DNA of 26,728 nucleotides from JAAEQG01 sp023133475 (GTDB lineage: Bacteria; Planctomycetota; Phycisphaerae; UBA1845): the NCBI GenBank assembly GCA_030631415.1, contig DAOVLE010000046.1:1-26728 (forward strand), in the 5' to 3' direction. A program made the translations under genes and the position numbers. The notes under the pieces were generated by a model, which was not told where the DNA came from, made no database searches, and saw only the letters and a program-made list of their open reading frames with translations. Below, one piece after another: positions 1 through 7,522 of the stretch. Within the stretch, counting starts at the first letter, position 1. Each line of letters begins with the position of its first letter.

Positions 1-34
1 AAGCGAGATCACGTAAGCCGGCGCGTCATGCCAC

Positions 35-143
35 AAAGGCGGGTGGAACCCACCAACCAGCGCGGTGGGTTGCGCTTCGCTCCGCGAAGCTCCACCCACC
101 CTACCTTGCTACCTTGCTGAATGGCGGGTAAAACCCGCCCTAC
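35..143. repeat. Intergenic palindromic repeats (family A and GGTGGG variant)
   Basis: Bases 38-104 hold a degenerate inverted pair (GGCGGGTGGAACCCACC followed by GGTGGGTTGCG..CTCCACCCACCCTAC). Bases 123-143 are a clean family A palindrome in reverse orientation (GGCGGGTAAAACCCGCC then CTAC). The same modules recur at more than ten places in the window. The first 34 bases show nothing I recognise. Confidence 0.85.
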
Positions 144-144
144 T

Positions 145-172
145 TTGCTTTGCGACGCCAAGCTTCTATAAT
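145..172 (+). promoter_or_regulatory. Candidate sigma70-type promoter for the RND operon
   Basis: A perfect TATAAT (-10) lies at 167-172, preceded after a 16-base spacer by TTGCTT (145-150), a weak -35. The predicted start would be near 179, about 40 bases before the adaptor ATG at 221. It begins right after a family A repeat. The -10 is convincing; the -35 is only half matched. Confidence 0.45.
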
Positions 173-220
173 CACTCAGAGAATTGGAGAGGTTTGCCCA
201 CCACGCACTGAAGAAATCTT

Positions 221-1795
221 ATGCGACGCCAGATTGTCGTTTCAGTCATCTTGATTGCCGTGTTGCTCGTCGGCGGAGCGGGGATATCCAGATACCTGAT
301 CCACAGCAGGCCCAGCCCGCCGACCCGTGAGGTCACCCGTCCGCCGCTGCTGGTCAAGGCGCTTGCGGTGCAGCCGCAGACGGTGGTGGAGCCGATCATC
401 GGCTACGGGACAGCTCGGGCAGACCGTTTCACACGGATTTCCGCCCAGGTCTCCGGCGAGATTGTCGAGTTGGGCGATTGGCTCAAGCCAGGCGTGGAGG
501 TTCACAAGGAGCAAACCCTCCTGCGGATCGACGAGGAGGAATACGTCAGCCGGCTGACAAGCGCCGAAAGCCGCCTCGCCGCAGACCAGGCTCAATTGGC
601 TCAATTGGAGGTGGAAGAGGGGAACACTGATCGCCTGATCGCCATCGCCGGGCAAGAGCTGGAAATCGCCCAGCGCGATTTTGATCGGGTCAAAGAACTG
701 TTGGAAAGCGGAGAATCGCACCCTCGCGAACACGATCAGTATTATCGCATCCTGCAGCAGGTCCGCAGTGCCATGCAGGTTCTTCAGAATCGCAAGGCCC
801 TTTTGCCTTCACGGCGGGCACAGGTGCAAGCGGTTTGCCGCACTCGCCAGGCGGAAGTCGATCTGGCACAACTGAACGTAAACCGTTGTAAAATCATCGC
901 CCCGTTCGACGGGCGAATTGATGAGGTGGCTGTCGAGTTGGGGGATCGTGTGCAGATTGGCCGGGAACTGGTTACGCTGTTGAATCCCGACTTGATCGAG
1001 GTGCCGATCGAGTTGCTGGCTTCGGTTCGGCATCGCGTTCGGGTGGGGGCCAGGTGCCGTCTGTCGGTGGAGAGCACTGCCGGGGTGGACTGGGCCGGGC
1101 AGGTCAAACGGATGTCGCCCACCGCCAGCGAGAACACCCGCACATTCAAGCTCTACGTGGAAGTGAACAATACCGGGCAGGCCCAGACCCTGGTGCCCGG
1201 CTTTTTCGTCCGCGCCGTCATCGACGGCCCGACGCTCGAGGATGTTCTGATCGTGCCTCGCGGAGCCATCCAGCAAGGCCACGTTTTCGTTTACAACGCC
1301 GGAAAAGCCCACCCACGCGGCGTCAAAATCGTACGCCACCTCCTCGACCAGACCGTGGTGACCGGATTGCAGCCGGGCGAGGTCGTGATCACCTCCAACC
1401 TGGACGCTTTGTACGAAGGTGTGCCCGTCAGGCTGGAACCAGAAGCCGGTGAGCCATTTGTGTCCTCCACGAATCAGTACCGCGACCGTAAGGGAGCGGC
1501 CTATGGCTGGGTGGCCCATCGCTTTAGCGGTGGGGGACACGAATGTCTGACGCGATTCCTGTCCCCCACGGCTAAAGCCATGGGCCACCCACACCATGGA
1601 AAACGCGAATGCCTGACGCGATTCGTGTCCCCCACCGCTAAAGCGATGGGCCACCCACGCCACCCACACCGTGGAAGACGCGAATCGGCGGACCATTCGG
1701 GTCCCCCACCGCTAAAGCGATGGGCCACCCATCAGAACTTCATCCATCATTTCATGCGTCACGGAGCACTAGTTGCCCAGGTCCACCAACCATGA
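221..1795 (+). CDS. RND efflux periplasmic adaptor (HlyD/AcrA-like membrane fusion protein) with repeat-derived C-terminal tail
   Basis: This 524-residue protein is the likely periplasmic adaptor of the pump encoded next to it. Residues 7-25 (VVSVILIAVLLVGGAGI) form an N-terminal anchor. The first lipoyl-like half is near residues 70-105 (SGEIVELGDWLKPG..V), a long charged helical hairpin runs about 108-220, the second lipoyl half begins near KIIAPFDGRID, and beta-barrel and membrane-proximal parts follow to about residue 412 (LYEGVPVRLEPEAGE). From codon 419 (base 1475) the frame runs through D and C repeat modules to about codon 504, then about 20 unique codons. The normal family end is about residue 415, so the last ~105 residues look like read-through of inserted repeats. 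The stop TGA overlaps the pump ATG (ATGA at 1792-1795), implying translational coupling. The start has only a weak ribosome site, but the ATG is the natural one before the anchor. Confidence 0.9.
   Translation: MRRQIVVSVILIAVLLVGGAGISRYLIHSRPSPPTREVTRPPLLVKALAVQPQTVVEPIIGYGTARADRFTRISAQVSGEIVELGDWLKPGVEVHKEQTLLRIDEEEYVSRLTSAESRLAADQAQLAQLEVEEGNTDRLIAIAGQELEIAQRDFDRVKELLESGESHPREHDQYYRILQQVRSAMQVLQNRKALLPSRRAQVQAVCRTRQAEVDLAQLNVNRCKIIAPFDGRIDEVAVELGDRVQIGRELVTLLNPDLIEVPIELLASVRHRVRVGARCRLSVESTAGVDWAGQVKRMSPTASENTRTFKLYVEVNNTGQAQTLVPGFFVRAVIDGPTLEDVLIVPRGAIQQGHVFVYNAGKAHPRGVKIVRHLLDQTVVTGLQPGEVVITSNLDALYEGVPVRLEPEAGEPFVSSTNQYRDRKGAAYGWVAHRFSGGGHECLTRFLSPTAKAMGHPHHGKRECLTRFVSPTAKAMGHPRHPHRGRRESADHSGPPPLKRWATHQNFIHHFMRHGALVAQVHQP
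1475..1733. repeat. Repeat cluster (families D and C) inside the adaptor reading frame
   Basis: A family D unit (CAGTACCGCGACCGTAAGG..) occupies 1475-1501. A family C inverted pair follows at about 1510-1591, with arms starting GGGTGGCCCATCGCTTTAGC and ending GCTAAAGCCATGGGCCACCC. Two further C half-units lie at about 1626-1660 and 1698-1731. C units are translated in different frames: two copies give SPTAKAMGHP and the last gives PPLKRWATH. That argues they are not a selected protein domain. Confidence 0.9.
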
Positions 1796-4700
1796 CCTCG
1801 CTTCCCAAGTTCAGTGTGGACAACCCCGTGCTGGTGGGTGTGGTGATGCTGACCATCCTGGTCGGCGGGGTGTACAGCAGCCTCACCCTGGTGCGGGAGA
1901 TGTTCCCCGAGACGACCCCGAACACGGTGGCTATCTCCACCGTCTACCCAGGGGCGACCCCCGACGAGGTCGAGAGAGGCATCTCGCTGAGGATCGAAGA
2001 GGCGGTCAAGGACATCAAGGACGTCGACAAGATCGAGACCCGCATCAGCGAAGGCCTCAGCACCATCATCATCACCATGACGTCAGAGGCCAAGGACATC
2101 GACCTGGTGGTCAACGATGTCAAGGCGGCGGTCGATGCCATCCCGCGGGACGAACTGCCCGAGGAGGCGGAGGAGACGCGGGTGACCAAGTTCGAGCCGC
2201 GTCTGCCGGTGATCTCGGTGGCACTGTTCGGCGATGTGGGCGAAAAGACGCTCAAGACCGCCGGCCGACGCCTGCGCGACGATCTCCTGCTGCTGCCTGG
2301 AATCAGCGACGTGGAGCTTTCCGGGACGCGCAAGGCTGAGCTGACCGTCGAGGTCCAGCCGGAAAAGCTCGTCGAGTATCGTCTTTCGCTGGCCCAGGTG
2401 GCAGAGGCCATCCGGCAGAGCAACCTCGATCTGCCCGCCGGGCAACTCAAGACCCCAGGCCAAAACGTGGCGGTCCGCACCATGGGCGAAACCGATCAGA
2501 TCGGCCCGATTGCCGACACTATCGTCAAGACCTCCCCGACGGGGCAGATCGTTCGGGTGGCTGATCTCGGCCGAGTGATCGACGGGTTCGAAGACTCCGA
2601 CGTCAAGGGTCGGTTCAACGGCAAGCCTTCGGTCGATGTGACCATCTACAAGACCGCCGACCAGGACGCCATCGCCATCGCCACCAAGGTGAAGGCTTTC
2701 GTAGCCGGAAAACGCCGCGAGCCGATGGAGTGGGATTGGATCGAGCGGCTCAAACACCGCCTGGGCATCGCCTCCTCGGTCCGGGCTATCTACCACCGGG
2801 CGTGCAACGATCCTTATCCTCCCGACGTGGAGGTTTTGCTGCACAGTGATTTGTCCCGTTTCATCGAGGGGCGGCTGGACCTGCTGAAACGCAACGGCAG
2901 TTGGGGTCTGTTGTTTGTGTTTGGCTCGCTGTTGTTGTTTCTCAACTGGCGGGTGGCGTTTTGGGTGATGATGGGGCTGGTGCTCTCCATCGCCGGCGGG
3001 ATCATGATGATGAACTTGCTGGGGGCGACCTTGAACCTCATCAGCATGTTCGGGCTCATCGTCGTTCTGGGCTTGATCGTCGATGACGCCATCGTGGTGG
3101 GTGAGAACGTCTACGCCCGCGTCGAGCGGGGTGAAGATCCGAAACTCGCCGCTGTCAAGGGGACCGAGGAAGTCACCTGGCCTGTGCTCATCGCGGTCTT
3201 GACCACCATCGCAGCCTTTCTGCCGCTGATGTTCATCGAGGGGCGGATCGGCGATTTCATGGGCGTGTTGCCGGTGGTGGTCATGTGTGCATTGGCGGTT
3301 TCACTAGTGGAGGCGTTCTCCATTCTGCCCTCGCACCTGGCGGAGTGGCTTAAGCCGGTAGGCCGTGACATAGGTGAGTCAGCCCCGCGGCACTGGTTGG
3401 CCAGGCGGATCATGCCGATTCGCCGAACTCAGCGGCGCTGGGTTCAAGACGTGCTGGGCAAGCATTACGAACGGTTGCTCCGTTTGGCGGTGCGCTATCG
3501 GTATGTCACCGTGGCGGCGGCGCTGGGTGCTTTGATTGTAAGCGTTGGCTTCATTGCCGGCGGGCGGGTGCCGATCGTCTTCATCCAGAAAATGGATTCT
3601 GAGACCCTGCTCGCCAACGTGGAAATGCCGGTGGGGACGCCGGTCGAGCAGACCCAGCAAGTTCTGGAGAAAATCGAAAATGCGGCGCTTGCTCTGCCGG
3701 AGGTGAAGACAATCTACGGATTGGTTGGCGCTCAAGTGAACATGAGGGAAATAAGCGTAAGCGCACGCTCCCATCTCGGGCAGGCGATCATCGAGTTGGT
3801 CCTCATCGAAGAGCGCGACAAGAGCAGTGACCAGATCATCGCCGAACTGCGCGAGTCTACCAGCGACATCCCCGGTGTCAACTCTCTGACTTACAACTCG
3901 ATACACGGTGGGCCTGGCGGCAATGCAATCGAAATCGAAGTGACCGGCAAACGTCTGGACGACCTGCTGACGGCAGCCGAGGCGCTCAAGTCCAGACTGG
4001 CCACCTTCGACGGGGTGTCGGACATCACCGACGATTTCGAGCAAGGCCGACGTGAAGTGCAGATCACTTTGCTCGATTCCGCTCGCCCGCTGGGTCTGAC
4101 CACCCGCCTCCTGGCGACGGAGATACGCGGTGCGTTCTATGGCCTGGATGCCCGCACGCTCCAGCGCGACCGCGAGGACGTGAACATCCGCGTGCGATTC
4201 CCTGAGCACCGGCGGCGTCATGTCTACGAACTGGAGAACATGCGCATAGTGACACCGAGCGGTCACATGGTCCCGTTTTCCGAGGTGGCTCGGCTTCAGG
4301 AGGGGCGTGGATACTGTGCCATCCGCCGCGTGGACCAGCGTCGGGCGGTTGTGGTCACTGCCGACGTGGATCAGGCCAGGGGCAACGCCGAGAAGATCAC
4401 CGCCGCGTTGGTCGGCCCCATCGCGGAGTTGGAGCGCCGGCTTGCGGGGGTGAGAATCGCCTTCGCCGGCAGCAAGCGTGAGTTGGACAAGTCGCTCGAT
4501 TCTCTGAATCGCGACTTCCTCATCGCCGTGTTGGTGATCTTTGTCATGTTGGCAGGGTTGTTCAAGAACTACACTCAGCCGCTGGTCGTGTTGACTGCGG
4601 TTCCGTTTGGGATAATTGGTGCGGTGGCTGGGCATTTTATCATGGGCTATCCTCTGACGATACTGTCGATGATCGGGCTGGTGGCGTTGACCGGGATTGC

Positions 4701-5028
4701 GGTGAACGATGCCTTGATCCTGGTCGATTTCATCAACAAGGAAATTGCGGCAGGCCGACCGATCTTCGAGGCGGTCATCAACGGCGGACGGCGGCGGATG
4801 CGACCGATCCTGCTGACCTCGATGACCACCATCCTGGGCCTGGCGCCGCTGATGGTGGAACAGTCTTTGCAAGCCAGGTTTCTAATTCCGATGGCCATCT
4901 CGATCACCTTCGGGTTGGCCTTCGCCACGGTATTGACTCTGGTGGTGGTGCCGTGTTTTTACATGATCCGCCACGACGCTTACCGTGTGGTAGCGCGCAT
5001 CTGGCGTGGCCCGGCACATCAGTCGTAG
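1792..5028 (+). CDS. RND-family efflux pump, inner-membrane transporter (AcrB/HAE type)
   Basis: This 1078-residue proton-driven exporter probably works with the adaptor just upstream. The start chosen is the ATG at 1792 (MTSLPKFSVDNPVLVG), overlapping the adaptor stop; an in-frame ATG at 1720 only adds repeat-derived codons. The N-terminal helix near residues 10-30 is followed by a large periplasmic region (SVALFGDVGEK, PGISDVELSG), then helices from about residue 370. TM4 carries the paired aspartates D431-D432 (GLIVDDAIVVGENVYARV) known to relay protons in this family. A second periplasmic half and a second helix block end with GRRRMRPILLTSMTTILGL. At the position of the AcrB TM10 lysine the sequence reads GIAVNDALILVDF, so that lysine is replaced, as seen in some HAE subgroups. 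The TAG stop is the first TAG of a family A repeat. Substrate cannot be inferred and no outer-membrane channel gene is in view. Confidence 0.96.
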   Translation: MTSLPKFSVDNPVLVGVVMLTILVGGVYSSLTLVREMFPETTPNTVAISTVYPGATPDEVERGISLRIEEAVKDIKDVDKIETRISEGLSTIIITMTSEAKDIDLVVNDVKAAVDAIPRDELPEEAEETRVTKFEPRLPVISVALFGDVGEKTLKTAGRRLRDDLLLLPGISDVELSGTRKAELTVEVQPEKLVEYRLSLAQVAEAIRQSNLDLPAGQLKTPGQNVAVRTMGETDQIGPIADTIVKTSPTGQIVRVADLGRVIDGFEDSDVKGRFNGKPSVDVTIYKTADQDAIAIATKVKAFVAGKRREPMEWDWIERLKHRLGIASSVRAIYHRACNDPYPPDVEVLLHSDLSRFIEGRLDLLKRNGSWGLLFVFGSLLLFLNWRVAFWVMMGLVLSIAGGIMMMNLLGATLNLISMFGLIVVLGLIVDDAIVVGENVYARVERGEDPKLAAVKGTEEVTWPVLIAVLTTIAAFLPLMFIEGRIGDFMGVLPVVVMCALAVSLVEAFSILPSHLAEWLKPVGRDIGESAPRHWLARRIMPIRRTQRRWVQDVLGKHYERLLRLAVRYRYVTVAAALGALIVSVGFIAGGRVPIVFIQKMDSETLLANVEMPVGTPVEQTQQVLEKIENAALALPEVKTIYGLVGAQVNMREISVSARSHLGQAIIELVLIEERDKSSDQIIAELRESTSDIPGVNSLTYNSIHGGPGGNAIEIEVTGKRLDDLLTAAEALKSRLATFDGVSDITDDFEQGRREVQITLLDSARPLGLTTRLLATEIRGAFYGLDARTLQRDREDVNIRVRFPEHRRRHVYELENMRIVTPSGHMVPFSEVARLQEGRGYCAIRRVDQRRAVVVTADVDQARGNAEKITAALVGPIAELERRLAGVRIAFAGSKRELDKSLDSLNRDFLIAVLVIFVMLAGLFKNYTQPLVVLTAVPFGIIGAVAGHFIMGYPLTILSMIGLVALTGIAVNDALILVDFINKEIAAGRPIFEAVINGGRRRMRPILLTSMTTILGLAPLMVEQSLQARFLIPMAISITFGLAFATVLTLVVVPCFYMIRHDAYRVVARIWRGPAHQS

Positions 5029-5302
5029 GGCGGGTTCTACCCGCCTTCTTGGTATGGTGCGGCGGGTGGAACCCGCCCTACACACATTCTCCATTCTCTC
5101 TCGCCGTTGTGGCATCGCGCGGCGGGTGGAACTCGCCCTACATTCCGAACTCGATCAACAGGTCGTCCGGATACGCTGGTGGAGGAGGGTGCCACCGGAA
5201 CCATGGGTTCGGCCTAAAAAGCGCGGCTTATCAGCCACTGTGCAGGCTGGAAGCCTGCGCTACAAGGTTTTCCGACAGGCCCCTAAAGCCATGGGGCACC
5301 CA
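5025..5302. repeat. Repeat block between the RND pump and the HAD gene
   Basis: Family A copies lie at 5025-5045 (forward), 5061-5081 (reverse) and 5121-5141 (reverse, one change). A GCAGGCTGGAAGCCTGC palindrome lies at about 5243-5259, and a family C half-unit (CTAAAGCCATGGGGCACCC) at 5283-5301. The forward/reverse A pair could fold into a long hairpin and serve as a terminator for these convergent genes. No gene is supported here. Confidence 0.85.
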
Positions 5303-5326
5303 ATCATCAGTGCATGTGGCACACGG

Positions 5327-5974
5327 TTAGATACTACGTAGCATCGCGGCGGATAATTCCGCTACAGAACCGTTGACGCAATGAGCCTGGCTCAGTTGCC
5401 CGGCGGGATGCGTGGTGGTGACCGCCACCACACGCATGTCGGCACGCAGGCCCGCCTCCACCCCTGCCGGGGCGTCCTCGATGACCACACACTCCACCGG
5501 AGCCAATCCCAGCCGTGCGGCGGCTTTTAGGAACACTTCCGGATCGGGTTTGCCGTGAGTCACGTCATCCCCGCTGACCACCACGTCTATACAATCCCGC
5601 ACGCCCATTTCCGCAAGAGCCAAGGCGATATTCTCAGGTGGGGTTGACGAACCGATGGCCAGCTTCAGGCCGGCGGCATGACAATCGCGGACCAATTCAA
5701 CCGCCCCGGGCACAATAGGGAGTCGGTCGCGAACCAGTTCGCGGTAGGCGGTTTCTTTTTCCTCGGCGATTTTGTGGCGTCCTTGCGGGGTAGTCTCTTC
5801 GGGGAAGAGCAGTGGGATGATGTCCTCGTTGCATCGCCCGAAGGTGGCCAGGAAACGGCTCTCGGAGATGACTCTGCCCCGCCGCCGGGCCAACACCCGC
5901 CACGATTCCAGGTGGGCATCCCGCGAATCGATGAGCACACCGTCAAGGTCGAAGATGATTCCCGTTATCGGCAT
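5327..5974 (-). CDS. HAD-superfamily phosphatase/phosphomutase, beta-phosphoglucomutase-like
   Basis: This is a 215-residue cytoplasmic sugar-phosphate phosphatase or phosphomutase. Motif I is IFDLDGVLIDS, with nucleophile D9 and acid/base D11. A cap helix with DAHLESW resembles the beta-phosphoglucomutase cap histidine region. Motif II is AIGSST, motif III GKPDPEVFLKAAARLG, and motif IV VVIEDAPAGVEAG, all in the usual order and at normal family length. The ATG at 5974 (MPITGIIFDLDG) is preceded by AGGAG five to six bases upstream, preferred over a GTG two codons earlier. It could act on beta-glucose-1-phosphate or a related sugar phosphate; the exact substrate is not visible. Neighbours give no pathway context. 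Confidence 0.92.
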   Translation of the reverse strand: MPITGIIFDLDGVLIDSRDAHLESWRVLARRRGRVISESRFLATFGRCNEDIIPLLFPEETTPQGRHKIAEEKETAYRELVRDRLPIVPGAVELVRDCHAAGLKLAIGSSTPPENIALALAEMGVRDCIDVVVSGDDVTHGKPDPEVFLKAAARLGLAPVECVVIEDAPAGVEAGLRADMRVVAVTTTHPAGQLSQAHCVNGSVAELSAAMLRSI

Positions 5975-5987
5975 AAACACTCCTTTG

Positions 5988-6160
5988 CGCCTAACCCGGA
6001 TAATTCACTACGGAGCACGTAGGGTGGGTGGAACCTCGCGGAGCAAGGTGGAACCCACCAACCAGAAACGAGTCCAAGGTCCAAAGTCCAAAGTCCAAAG
6101 TCCAAAGTCTCGTTGGTTTCTAACTTTGGACTTTGGACTTTGGACCAGGGACTTTGGACT
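5988..6160. repeat. GGTGGG-type repeat and inverted GTCCAAA heptad array (family E)
   Basis: Bases 5991-6064 hold CTAACCCGGATAATTC (shared with 26537) and an A-like inverted pair (GTAGGGTGGGTGGA..ACCCACC). Bases 6071-6110 carry tandem GTCCAAA heptads; 6122-6160 carry the inverted version, TTTGGAC heptads with one interruption. The two arms can pair into a long hairpin directly after the stop codon of the glycosyltransferase on the minus strand. Confidence 0.88.
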
Positions 6161-6162
6161 TA

Positions 6163-7308
6163 TTAGTCGGTGCGGATCATCTTGGCCCGGACGATTACCG
6201 CCACCGTGGCTGCCCCAGCCGCCACGTACAGCACAACCACCCACACGGTCGGCAGGGCGACGGCTGACCAACCGAGCAGCACGTAGCCGCCAGCCAGCCC
6301 GTAGGCGATGGACACCACCTTGGGCACCGGGTATCCGCGATCGACTAGTTGGTCGTAGAAGTGGCTTCTGTCGCCCTGCATCATGGGCTTGCCGGCACGC
6401 TTACGCCGCACCATAGCCAAAGACATGTCCACCACCGGAAGGGCAAAAACCATCAGCCCAGCCAGGGCAAACTTGAACACCGCCGTCTCAGCAAACAGCA
6501 AAATCAGAATGGCGGCATTGATGCCCAGAAACATCGAGCCTGCGTCGCCCATGAAGATCGCGGCTGGATGACGGTTGTAGAGCAGAAAGCCGAACGCCCC
6601 ACCCATGGCTGCCAAAGGAAGCACCACACGCTGAACATCGTGGGGTTGCCAATCACCCGCCAAGTGCAGGTAGCAAGCCAGCCCAAGAAACCCGACAAAA
6701 CTGATGCCCAAAACCCCCGCACACAATCCGTCAAGCCCGTCCAGGACGTTGGTGGCATTGCAAGCCCCCATGATGATGAACAGCGTGAGCGGCATCGACA
6801 ACACCAACGCCAGCCATCGGCTCTCCGGCAAAAAAGTAAGCCCAAGTTGCCGGGCAAAGACCAGGACGAAATCGTCACCCAAACCGCAAACCACCAGCAG
6901 GATGCCCAAAGAGAGGGTCACCAATAACCGCACTACCGGCGAAACGTGTCGGACATCGTCAAGCAGCCCGACAGCCATGGTCAGCGTTGCGGCGATCCCG
7001 ATCCCGATCATCATGGTCATGTCCATTGAGGCTTGGGCGGACCCGGTGGCTGACTCGTCGCCGGTTGCGTACAACCAGACGGCCACTGCCAAACCCGCTG
7101 CCCAACCTGCAAAGATGGCCACCCCGCCGAGGTAGGCGATAGGTTTGTGGTGCGGTTTGAGGTAGTCATCGGGACGATCCACGATCTTGTGAGCCAGCGC
7201 GAACCGACGACAGACCGGCGTCATTATCGCCGAAATGCCAAACGCGGCAGCCAACACAGGCCAATACGCGGCGATGAGTTCCCCAAATGTGGCATGGTTT
7301 TCGGGCAA
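6163..7308 (-). CDS. MraY/WecA-family glycosyl-1-phosphate transferase (GT4)
   Basis: This 381-residue polytopic membrane enzyme probably transfers a sugar-1-phosphate (in WecA/TagO relatives GlcNAc-1-P) to undecaprenyl phosphate, starting envelope polysaccharide synthesis. About ten hydrophobic segments are visible. Family motifs appear in order: an N-terminal substrate loop (RPDDYLKPHHKPIAYLGG), the paired aspartates in GLLDDVRHVS, NATNVLDGLDGL, FMGDAGSMFLG, and near the C-terminus RSHFYDQLVDRG in place of the usual histidine-rich loop. The reading frame opens at a TTG (7306-7308) with GGAGGAG just upstream; no nearby ATG would keep the first helix, so TTG is chosen. The stop lies next to the family E hairpin. 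Final product and sugar specificity are unknown. Confidence 0.92.
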   Translation of the reverse strand: MPENHATFGELIAAYWPVLAAAFGISAIMTPVCRRFALAHKIVDRPDDYLKPHHKPIAYLGGVAIFAGWAAGLAVAVWLYATGDESATGSAQASMDMTMMIGIGIAATLTMAVGLLDDVRHVSPVVRLLVTLSLGILLVVCGLGDDFVLVFARQLGLTFLPESRWLALVLSMPLTLFIIMGACNATNVLDGLDGLCAGVLGISFVGFLGLACYLHLAGDWQPHDVQRVVLPLAAMGGAFGFLLYNRHPAAIFMGDAGSMFLGINAAILILLFAETAVFKFALAGLMVFALPVVDMSLAMVRRKRAGKPMMQGDRSHFYDQLVDRGYPVPKVVSIAYGLAGGYVLLGWSAVALPTVWVVVLYVAAGAATVAVIVRAKMIRTD

Positions 7309-7341
7309 CAGACTCCTCCGCCGGGGGAATGGAGAATGAAT

Positions 7342-7516
7342 ATAGGGCGGGTTCTACTCGCCATGCGATGCTAAACGCTGTGGACTTGTCGCCACTGACC
7401 CACATTTTTCATGAACGCAGAGACGCAGAGAACGCAGAGAAGAAAGAAGGGAGTGCACCTGACGTCAATGTCTCCAATCCCCCATTTTCCATTTTTCATT
7501 TTCCATTTTCCAGTTT
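7342..7516. repeat. Composite repeat, inverted copy (family B) with degenerate family A
   Basis: A degenerate A unit (TAGGGCGGGTTCTACTCGCC) is at about 7343-7362. From 7371 the inverted composite runs CTAAACGCTGTGGACTTGTC, then CATTTTTCATGAACGCAGAG with CGCAGAGA-type units, a spacer (about 7441-7480), and CATTTTC/CATTTTT heptads to 7515. The same order, reverse-complemented, is seen at 10483-10740. Confidence 0.9.
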
Positions 7517-7522
7517 CTCCAC

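Noticed and set aside
1720..1791. Upstream in-frame start for the RND pump
   Set aside because: The extra 24 residues come partly from a family C repeat; the ATG at 1792 overlaps the adaptor stop and gives the normal N-terminus.
3379..4872. 497-codon minus-strand frame opposite the RND pump
   Set aside because: It is antisense to a clear RND gene, has no recognisable motif and is rich in H/R/Q, as expected from a GC-rich mirror frame.
6071..6160. Possible CRISPR array
   Set aside because: The units are 7 bases long, contiguous, with no spacers, and no cas gene is present.
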